Positions 30,783 to 39,557 of a stretch of DNA of 64,000 nucleotides are shown in pieces (position 1 is the stretch's first letter; each line of letters begins with the position of its first letter). The notes beneath the pieces were generated by a model. The model saw nothing but the letters and a program-made list of their open reading frames with translations, did no database searches and was not told the DNA's origin. Both the position numbers and the translations under genes were made by a program. Origin of the DNA: Dactylis glomerata. Lineage: Eukaryota; Streptophyta; Magnoliopsida; Poales; Poaceae. The stretch lies in contig QXEO01001118.1 in NCBI GenBank assembly GCA_007115705.1, forward strand, positions 4,349,571 to 4,413,570. The letters run 5' to 3'.

Positions 30783-32744
30783 TGGTCAGAGAGCATTTAT
30801 GATCTTTAAACAAAGTTAGTGATGTAAAACTAAAAAATTAATTGAAGGGCCCAAGATGCAAACAGAGGCCCATTCCAGCACGCACAAGAGCACACGCTTG
30901 ACATCAATCAATCGCTACCTGCCCCAACGTGATCGTTCAAAAGAAACATCCAGACTATCCTTCTCCTCATTGATGCTCTCTATGACTATTGTCCTCCCTA
31001 ATTTTGACAACATCACAACACGGCCTCGGTCTTGTGCCTTTCCAAGATTACAATCAGGTATTAATGGGACCAACAATGCGTTTCCATCGTTTTATGCAAT
31101 TCTCAAGTATCTACTTTTCTCAAAAAACATGTGTTGAGACAATGGAGTACATCTCTTCTTGTTTTGTTCTCTTGTTGCTCAGTTCATCTCCATTGACTCT
31201 GCTTTGTCCTTTTGCTCTTTGAATCAATTTCCATGATACGCGAAACACCTACCAAGTTACTATGATACCATTTTGTGCATAGAGTTCAACAGAAATGCAT
31301 CCATGTATACCTTTTTTAAAACGGGGCAGCCATGTATATACTATGATACCATAATACATAAGCATGTATGTCGTTGTGAAGAAACATATATAAAAAATAA
31401 AAATATTGTTAGATTGTAGATTTGGTTGTCCTTTGCTCAAATAATTTTGTAGAAGAAATTTGGTATTCATGGACCTTTTGCCTTTGTATACATGAAATGG
31501 ACATTTATATTGCATGAAGGAAATTTAACATAAATGGGAAAGAGAACCAGTGGGAATTACCAACTAAAATAACTCATAAAACTACAAATCTACAATCATC
31601 ATTTGACACAAACAATGAATGAAAAAAATTCAATAAGGTCCGAGGAGTATCTTACATATGTTTGTCATTTGAAAAATAAATATGGATGCTCGATATTAAC
31701 ATGACCATGCTATCAATAGTAGTTTTGCCACACGTTGCTCACATATTTGTGTACAACAAATTCGGTATTCCTAATTTTTTTTTGTGTAAACGGAATTCAA
31801 ATAGCTACCAATTAGAGAGAAAGAGTAACATGAGTGAACGCGTCGGGAAGAGAACTCATGGAAACTAATGTGGCAATCAGAAAGGCGTGTAAAGCACAAT
31901 CCACATTTAACAGTTAACACATACTGTTTAAAATTGGTTATGAATTTGGTTGTTGTTATGTAGTTAGGGGTAGCTTCTCTTTGTCTTATTTTATGCATGC
32001 AAGTAATGCTAAAGATGAAATTAGACTATTTTTTCATGATAATCATACCCCGCCTCTGCTAGCACCATGGTAATCACAGCGGTCATGTTTGTTGTAACAT
32101 CATAGCTAGGAAAACCCAATCTTTCCCCGCATCCAGCACTAATATATTTTTAACATCTAATTAGAGTTGGGATCATTCCAATTAGGAAGTTAAGCTCGTT
32201 GCTTTTTATTTAACCAGAATTGGAGCCAAGCTCTATCCATTTATTCACTAGACCCAAAAAATCATAATTTGATTCCATTAAGAAAATAAATTGATTTTTT
32301 TACGACATGCTATTTTTCCGTTCATTACCCTTGAGGACCAGTCTTTTTTCACTTAAAAGAATTTCTGTAATTCATTGATATTGCAATTTAAATATTGCAA
32401 TAATTTATATTGAAAAGAGGATATCCAATTTATTGGCTAATTCGAATTCATAAGTACAATTATGTTGTATGTACAGATGCTATGACCTCGATTATTTGTG
32501 TGCCCTGTAATTAAATATTTGGTGCGCTTGTCCCTAGTTATGCTGCACACTTTCTTTTCTCTTTTGATTTGTCAAAGTAATGAGGTAGCCTAGACTCAGT
32601 CTCTCCCAGTTAATTAGGTGGTGATACACGGTGTATGCTATAGGTACTTGTCACACTGTCACTCGACGGCCGGAGAAGATAGCGCCTCTCCGCCGACCGC
32701 GCAGCTAGCTAGCTTTGGATATCCGTACTGTCCCGTCGATCGGC
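30783..32744. other. AT-rich intergenic DNA and promoter of UGT copy 3
   Basis: No domain-bearing frame was seen. The last 70 bases before the start (CCGCCGACCGCGCAGCTAGC and following) resemble the leader of copy 1 just before 14054, so the duplication included upstream sequence. Confidence 0.55.
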
Positions 32745-33420
32745 ATGGCCGGCCTGAAGCCTCACGTCATGGTGCTGCCGTTCCCGGCGCAGGGCCACGT
32801 CACCCCGCTCATGGAGCTGTCGCACCGCCTCGTCGATCATGGCTTCAAGGTCACCTTCGTCTGCACCGAGCCAATCCACGCCCTCGTTCTCGACGCCCTG
32901 CGACATGCCGCTGACGGCAACAACGGCGGTGCGCTGGACGGGATCCGCCTGGTCTCCATACCGGATGGCATGGCCGACGGGGACGACCGCAGGGACCTCT
33001 GCAAGTTTTTGGACGGGGTCTCGCGGTGCATACCGGGCTACGTGGAGGAGCTGATGAGGGAGACGAAGGTGAAGTGGCTCGTCGGCGACGCCAATATGGG
33101 GCTGTGCTTCGAGGCTGCCAAGAAGCTCGGCGTCCGGGTCGCCTGCGTCTGGCCGGCGTCCGCGGCGGGCCTTGGGACGTTGCTCCGGGTTGATAGAGGA
33201 CGGCTTCTTCGACGACAAGGGTAATAGTATCGAAGATCGATTCGTAGTTGCGCTACATGGTCTTCTTCCTTTTCCAAAATCAGGACGCTCGGTAGAGAAT
33301 TGACATGTTTCTCTGAATTTTCGCAGGCTTCCCGAAACGCCGAGGGGTGTTCGAAGTCGCGCCAAACATGCCGCCGATGTACACATGGCACATGCCGTGG
33401 AGCATCGACGGCGCACCCGA
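32745..33420 (+). pseudogene. UDP-glycosyltransferase, UGT83A-like (copy 3), truncated
   Basis: Exon 1 (32745-33219) starts MAGLKPHVMVLPFPAQGHVT and keeps the catalytic His and the Asp in WLVGDANMG. Compared with copy 1, 8 bases are missing near 33190, shifting the frame before IEDGFFDDKG. The donor follows at 33220. Exon 2 begins at 33327 (GFPKRRGVFEVAPNMPP) and stops at SIDGAPD, where CACTAGGCCACGG begins. The remaining 290 or so residues, including the whole PSPG box, are absent from the window. Without a donor site it cannot be an active glycosyltransferase. It is the third member of the cluster, on the same strand as the other two. Confidence 0.92.
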
Positions 33421-33866
33421 CACTAGGCCACGGTAGCTTTTTTAGGGCACTTTGGTAGGAGCATTTTACAAAGTGCCATAAAAAACGTCAATTTAGGGTA
33501 TTTTGAGACAAAGTACCCTTAATTAATATTATTTTAGGGCATTTTTGTGAAGTGCCCTAAAAGCTTATAGCTTTAGGGGCAATTTTCTAAAGTGCTCTAA
33601 AAACTATATGCATATTAGAGCACTTCTCAAAAATGCCTTAAAAGCTATAGTACTTTCAGGACACTTTGTAAGAATGCCTTCAAAGAACATAGCTTTTAGG
33701 GCATTTTATTAAAGTGCCCTAAAAGCTATAGAGTTTTCAAGGCACTTAGTTAAGTGCCCTAAAAGCCATAGAGCTTTTGGGGCATTTTGGCAAAATGCTC
33801 TCAATGTTTTAAGCATTTAGGCACTTTGTCAAAGTATCCTCAATGTTTAAACCTTTCATGCTAGTG
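33421..33866. mobile_element. CACTA-type element end that breaks UGT copy 3
   Basis: The sequence starts CACTAGGCCACGGTAG, the same terminal repeat as the miniature element at 22318-22561 with one change. About 400 bp of alternating AGGGCACTTT and AAAGTGCCCT-like words follow. The right end is uncertain: CTAGTG at 33861-33866 could be a terminus, but the 3-bp flanks (CGA and CTA) do not match and the inner repeat is not complementary. Confidence 0.75.
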
Positions 33867-34118
33867 CTAGCCGACTGAGCTTTTAAAACTTTCAAATTAT
33901 CAAATTATCAAATTTACGGGAGCATATTGAGCTGTGGCTCTCAGGAGTTTTTTTCCACGTCGATCAGATCGACCGATCAGCTTTGAGCGATAGTCCGTGA
34001 ACATGGTCCATGGCTCTAGGACAAGTTCATGGAGGTCCATGGCCAGATTCAGCGGTCTGGATGACGCCAAGCAGCACGTCCGCAGGAATCAGCCCGGTGG
34101 TGCCAGGATTGGGTTGAT
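33867..34118. other. Unassigned sequence before the MULE
   Basis: This does not resume the glycosyltransferase. Nothing is recognised in it. Confidence 0.5.
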
Positions 34119-34127
34119 GCTAATTTT

Positions 34128-34430
34128 GATCTTTTGACATATAAGACCACCTGCGTGAGTGAAATGCTAGAAAAGACCACCTGCCAAAAAATTTGTCAAA
34201 AAAGACCCCCTACGGGTGGCGGCACGTCTGGCCAGGCGACACGTGGAACGTGCCGCCTGGGCCGACGCCGGCAGGGGCATGCCGCCACAGCCAAAGCCGG
34301 CATGTGGCTTGGCTGGTTGCTCCGTTGACCACTGCGGGCCCTGCCGCCAATGGGGAATCCGGCATGTCCACGTGGCGACATGCCGGCAATGGTGGTGGCG
34401 GCACCCTGGCAGCGTGACTGCCCGCCGACA
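34128..34430. repeat. Left terminal inverted repeat of the MULE
   Basis: It is complementary to 45430-45726, strongest over the outer 200 bases (AAGACCACCTGC, AAAGACCCCCTACGGGTGGC, the CCGACGCCGGCAGGGGCATG block). The inner 100 bases are diverged and GC-rich. Open frames that cover it on both strands are not genes. Confidence 0.9.
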
Positions 34431-34636
34431 GCATCTCCCGCCCAACAGTGATTCCGACGCGTGACTAGACCGATTGCACTGATGTTTAGGTAGACTGTGT
34501 AAGATTCGATGTGTTGAGCTAATTACTCGCATGCGCTGATAGAAATGATGCTTTAGAATACTGTTTGATACAGAAAAAGACCACCGTTCGCTGTGTCGTA
34601 GCAGTAACTAGACCACCGACGACACTAATCGCAGGC

Positions 34637-34643
34637 TATATAA
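34637..34643 (+). promoter_or_regulatory. TATA box of the MULE accessory gene
   Basis: TATATAA in the context GCAGGCTATATAAGC lies 43 bases before the ATG at 34686. The spacing suits transcription beginning shortly before the start codon. Confidence 0.6.
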
Positions 34644-34685
34644 GCAAGGTATTCGTCATTCATTCGATCAGTATAGCCTCCAGCC

Positions 34686-35507
34686 ATGTCGGATGTTCTT
34701 CCTTTCTTTGATCCCTCTAACCGTGATTTCCACGCAGAGATGGCCCATTGTATCCTGTGTCGTACCGGAACATTTTGTGAGATTAGAGGTATGTCTTTCC
34801 AGGAGGTAATTATTGAAGATAGCCACGTAGCTGAGATAGGTGTATGGTTACCGAGGATGCAGCTCCCACAGAGGAGCATAGAAGAGGTACGCCAAGAACT
34901 ATTAAGGCAGCAAGCAAGGTGGAATAGAGTGGTTGAGCTCAAAAATATTGAGGCAGGTCTTGGTTTTCAAAGTTGGATCAATACTGATTCAACTGAAATC
35001 ACGATGCTGCCAAAAACATACGCATTGCACATGCAGGTAACATTTAATAATTTACGCACTTTACATTCCGTAAGATTTATTTGTAGTACTACTGACATTA
35101 TCCGGTTTTTTATTTGTCATATGCAGCACTATCCTGATGACGCAGAGTTTGTCAATAGAAGAATCAAGCACTTTGCCTGGCTGAATAAGATATTTGGTCC
35201 AGTGCGGGGTGGGTTATACCGCCTGAATACATATGCTGACGCTCTAGCAGAGGCAGCATATGATGAGTATGATGACGATGACTTCCTGCCTGCGCCTGTG
35301 AAATTCAAGGGTAAGAGTGCTGCATCGTCGAAGGCAAAGAGGACGTCAACATCGAAGGCCAAGAGTACATCAGGTTGCAAGGCCAAGACTACGGTAGCCT
35401 CCGATGAGGATAGTTGTGATGACTTCACGCCTCGGTCGGCTGCTAGATTTAAAGCAATGAAAGCCAAATCTAACGCAGCATCATCGGGCAAGCGTTTATT
35501 CGATTAG
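34686..35507 (+). CDS. MULE accessory protein of unknown function
   Basis: The frame is 273 codons long. A stretch at 35037-35126 has GTAACA at its start and CATATGCAG at its end; it is 90 bp without a stop and is probably an intron, leaving 243 residues. The protein starts MSDVLPFFDPSNRDFHAEMA. After a Glu/Gln/Arg-rich segment (RSIEEVRQELLRQQARWNRV) comes SWINTDSTEITMLPKTY, then an acidic patch (YDEYDDDDF). The C-terminal third is Lys/Ser/Ala-rich with repeated SKAK/CKAK words, likely DNA-binding or nuclear. It occupies the end opposite the transposase and is transcribed convergently with it, as the second gene of MuDR is. I do not recognise the family. An LTR element sits immediately after its stop. 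Confidence 0.6.
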   Translation: MSDVLPFFDPSNRDFHAEMAHCILCRTGTFCEIRGMSFQEVIIEDSHVAEIGVWLPRMQLPQRSIEEVRQELLRQQARWNRVVELKNIEAGLGFQSWINTDSTEITMLPKTYALHMQVTFNNLRTLHSVRFICSTTDIIRFFICHMQHYPDDAEFVNRRIKHFAWLNKIFGPVRGGLYRLNTYADALAEAAYDEYDDDDFLPAPVKFKGKSAASSKAKRTSTSKAKSTSGCKAKTTVASDEDSCDDFTPRSAARFKAMKAKSNAASSGKRLFD

Positions 35508-35998
35508 TGACGAGGGGTTAACTCGACAAATGTCCTAGATGAAGGACTTAGGATCGGGGGAAGAGCAACGACTAGAGATTCCGGGATCGAGATTGGCACA
35601 CGATGTACCCAGGTTCACGTCCCCGCGGTGGAGGATCGCTACATCCTGCTAGCAATCTAGTAGATAATCACAATGGTGTTTACATGGTGCCGCCGTAGGC
35701 GGAGTATTGTATCTAGTCTATGTCTAATCTATCTTGTCTAGTCGAGATATTGCTTGTCTATGATATCCAATGTCTATGAGATTGTCTGATGTCTAAGTTT
35801 GATGTCCTCTAGGGGCGCCCCTGCCTGGCTTTATATATGCAACCGGGCTAAGGTTTTACAAGTGTCCTAGTCGAATACGGATTAGAGCCTTCCTTCTTCG
35901 TCTCCAAGTCATCTTCGAGTCCTTGTTCCAATCCACCTCCTTAATGGGCCGGACCCGGTATACTAATCTGCGAGTACCCGAAGGGCATTCCCTTGTCA
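35508..35998 (-). repeat. 3' LTR of the nested element (left copy)
   Basis: It is 491 bp long with TG/CA ends. It differs from the right copy at one place seen by eye (TTCCAATCC here, TTCCAGTCC in the other). Confidence 0.95.
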
Positions 35999-36808
35999 GT
36001 AGCCCCCGAGACTCAATTCGAGTCGCAGACTTGGGTTGAGTCTCCAAACTTCAACTTCTTCAATCTTCGACTTCTTTAATTTTCGACTTCAATTCTTTGA
36101 CTTCCTGAAATCTTCAGATTCTTGAATACACTCTCCCGATGGGAGTGAAATGTTGAGTCCATGGACTCGAAATTTTCTTCCTCATTCTTCTCGAAATTTT
36201 TCATCTTCGACTTGATCAATACTTGAATTCTTCAGATCTTCAAATCTTCGACTTGGTCTTTCGACTTATCTTTTATTATAATGTCTCGCAAGGGGTTTTG
36301 ATAAACAAGTCTGACAACTCTGACGGATCAAGAGGTCAGTTAACTGCCGGAACAGATACTTGTCACCTACTTCAAAATCAATCCCCTTGGACTTGAATTC
36401 GGGATACCGGTCAAACCCATTCTTTTGCCGCATTTAGGACTTACAAAGAATGAGTCCCAGTGGTTCTCAGGGTACCCAGTGCGTCCACCAGGATTTTCTT
36501 CGCGTCGTAGACACGGATACATGCCAGCAGAGCGCATCCATGTGCGTATACCGGGCCACACAGGACGGATCCCGGGGTCTTACCTTCGTGATAAATCACG
36601 GCATTCGAGTTTCGTTGCGATAACGCAACTCGAGAATCACATGTCGCAGTCAAATTTTAACTGAAAATATTCGGGTTTATACAACCTTGATCAATAAAAA
36701 CTTGCTCCCGATAGGAGTAATGATGATTCCTGAAGCTTCTCTCGCCTTCATCTCTGTAATATTCATGAAAAAACATCGTCGGGTGCGCGCCCAGCGCTCC
36801 CGATGGGA

Positions 36809-37692
36809 GTAGCCCCCGAGGCTATGGTCGGATACTTGTAGTCGAGCATAGACTCAAATAGTCTTCTTCTCTTCTTGTCGAATTCTTTCTTGAAATTATC
36901 TTTCTATCGGGTGCGCGGCCAGCGCTCCTGATGGGAGTAGCCCCCGAGTCTATGTTCGGGTATTTGTAGCCGGGCATAGACTCAAGTTGTACTACTCAAA
37001 GATGTTCGGCTCCTGCAGAAAATATGAAGAGTTGTGAAATACTTTGTCTCTCGAAGAAATATTGTGCTTGTAGATTGCAACAATGATGGTGTAGTATGTA
37101 AAATAAAAACTCGATGTTTTTTATGCAATTTTATTGCTCGTACGTAAGACCCTTTCGTTATCCTGATGCACTTCACGGCTCGATCAGCTACTCAGGTCAG
37201 ACGTAATGTGGTGCGTTTGCCGCATTTGAATTTGAAGATACTTGCTAAGCCTTTTCGTTAGCCTGACGCCCCACGATTTTGGCCTTGCCAACCGTTAGTC
37301 GAGCTTCATGCGACTGTAAACTAAATTGACAAGTATTCGACAAGGAACGCCAGCTAGCTACTAGGGCTTTCACAATTTTTTCGAAGTCAATGATATGCAA
37401 GATGATTGTTCATGGTGGAGCCCCCGAGTGTTGGGTGCGGCGAAAAGGTAAAAATTGACTCTTGGAAGAAGAAAACTTAGCTTTTATCGGGTGCGGCGTG
37501 GTCGGCGCGGCGTAGTCGACGATGACGTAGTCGAGTTGTTGTCGTAGAATCACAACCACGATCGGATGCGAAGTTGTTGTCGAGCCCCCGAGCGCTGTTG
37601 AGATCGCCGTGTTGCTGATGTCGATGAAGTCGTAGGTCTTGAGTATGAATTTCCGCACTCAAGGGCGAGTTGATGTCGAGCCCTCGAGCGTT
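36809..37692 (-). repeat. Reiterated polypurine-tract-like motif inside the nested element
   Basis: GTAGCCCCCGAG, identical on this strand to the true tract at 35999-36010, occurs at 36809-36820 and 36937-36948. Variants follow at 37417-37428 (GGAGCCCCCGAG), 37581-37592 (CGAGCCCCCGAG) and about 37677-37688 (CGAGCCCTCGAG). The first two sit in a longer repeat containing GGGTGCGCG, CAGCGCTCC and CATAGACTCAA. Confidence 0.85.
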
Positions 37693-38841
37693 ACCGATAG
37701 TTTACGCGAGTGTGCGACGACGAGCCCCGAGCGTTGCATGGCATAGCCGACGCACGTAGTCGACGATGTTGAAAGCGAAGCAGTCAAAGTATTTTCTCCG
37801 AATTATCCGAGCAGAGTAGTCAAAATATTTCGCCGATTGTAAACTTCTGCCGATTTGATATACATATTCCATATGTATGAGCTGATTTCTTTTTCTTCTT
37901 GAACCTCATGTGGTTTCTTTCTATGGGACTTGTCCGCGGTGGCCGACGCTTGACTACCGTTTGCTCTCTTTGCTCCATGCATTGTTGGCAGTGTCTCAAC
38001 TTTACATCGATTCATGTGCAATTAACTTGGGCAGCGTTTTGTCCTCCAAAGGATTGAGCTGAGCATGCCTCCCTTGTTTATTCTTTTCCTGTGCACTTCT
38101 CAGCTTTGACTGAGGCGGCCGAAGCATTACTCCCGTATCGGGACTTGATCCGTCCAAACGACTTGACGTGTTGTCAGCAACCGGCGTTCCTAGCACTTGA
38201 TTGCTTTTGAAAAATCCACAGCCACGGATCCGATCAGCGCCGTTTGCGATCCGGAGCATACCCGGCGTTTTCCACGAAGTCGAAGTAATTGTTCACCAAG
38301 ACGCGGTCGATTTGGACATTGCTGGAGGGCGCCGTATATCTTGCTTTGCCTGTCGAAGTTGTTGTCGGATCCGATCTCGTCGAGAACTTTTTTTTTTCAT
38401 CTTTCCGTCGCAGAATAATCTCGATCTTGTCGCCTTGAGTTTGCAGTATACGTGGATGACTCGGATGCCTGCACGCGAAAAAACGCGACTCGCCGGAAAT
38501 AATCTCCATATCCTCAATCTTCAATCTTGTGAAAACTTTCTGCAAATTCTCAGCTTCTATCGTATCGGATTTTCTTGGCATCGGCAACTTGACGATTCTT
38601 GACGATTTGGACGAACTCGATGATTCTTGATTTGGATGAACTCGACGATTCTTGATCCGTCGAAACGCTGAAGATCTTGATGATGTAGACGATAGCTGAT
38701 ATTGATGATAAATTCTGCTGAAGCGATCTGACTGCTGCTCTTGGCAGCCGCAAAATTTGCTGATCTTGTCGATGAAAAAGTTGAAGGATCCCGCCCGGAT
38801 AACAAAATCCAGTCGCCGCGATCCCCACGGTCGGCGCCAAT

Positions 38842-39332
38842 TGACGAGGGGTTAACTCGACAAATGTCCTAGATGAAGGACTTAGGATCGGGGGAAGAGC
38901 AACGACTAGAGATTCCGGGATCGAGATTGGCACACGATGTACCCAGGTTCACGTCCCCGCGGTGGAGGATCGCTACATCCTGCTAGCAATCTAGTAGATA
39001 ATCACAATGGTGTTTACATGGTGCCGCCGTAGGCGGAGTATTGTATCTAGTCTATGTCTAATCTATCTTGTCTAGTCGAGATATTGCTTGTCTATGATAT
39101 CCAATGTCTATGAGATTGTCTGATGTCTAAGTTTGATGTCCTCTAGGGGCGCCCCTGCCTGGCTTTATATATGCAACCGGGCTAAGGTTTTACAAGTGTC
39201 CTAGTCGAATACGGATTAGAGCCTTCCTTCTTCGTCTCCAAGTCATCTTCGAGTCCTTGTTCCAGTCCACCTCCTTAATGGGCCGGACCCGGTATACTAA
39301 TCTGCGAGTACCCGAAGGGCATTCCCTTGTCA
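38842..39332 (-). repeat. 5' LTR of the nested element (right copy)
   Basis: It is 491 bp long and nearly identical to 35508-35998. The primer site lies directly beyond its inner end (38822-38839, minus strand). Confidence 0.95.
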
Positions 39333-39557
39333 ATTAGTGAAACATTGTAATGTATCTTAATTTGAAGCCTCGTGACATTTGTATCTTACTTGTAGTTTAT
39401 GTTGTATTTGTATTGCAAGCAAATAAATGGCAGGCCATATTATCGCAATAAGTGATTGAAAGCAAATTTATTTGTCCCATAGAAACGAACATAGAAATAT
39501 GTCTATTACATAGCTAAAAATAGTAACATAGATATAGATAGGCATACACAAATTGTG
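39333..39557. other. MULE spacer and 3' region of the accessory gene
   Basis: After the duplicated ATTAG, the displaced 3' untranslated region of the accessory gene continues, including AATAAA near 39421. It meets the 3' end of the convergent plant-mobile-domain gene near 39557. Confidence 0.55.

Larger units (their letters stand above)
35508..39332 (-). mobile_element. Very young non-autonomous LTR retrotransposon
   Basis: Two direct repeats of 491 bp (35508-35998 and 38842-39332) flank 2.84 kb of non-coding DNA; I found only one difference between the repeats. Each starts TGACGAGG and ends CTTGTCA. ATTAG lies outside both ends (35503-35507 and 39333-39337), a perfect 5-bp duplication. Reading on the minus strand, TGGCGCCGACCGTGGGGATCG after the 5' LTR resembles a tRNA-Asp primer site at both ends. 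TCTCGGGGGCTAC just before the 3' LTR is the polypurine tract. No gag or pol was found. Short open frames inside are not credible genes. Gypsy affinity is inferred from the primer site only. Confidence 0.95.

Noticed and set aside
33861..33866. CTAGTG as a certain right end of the CACTA element in UGT copy 3
   Set aside because: The flanking 3-bp sequences differ and the inner bases do not pair with the left end.
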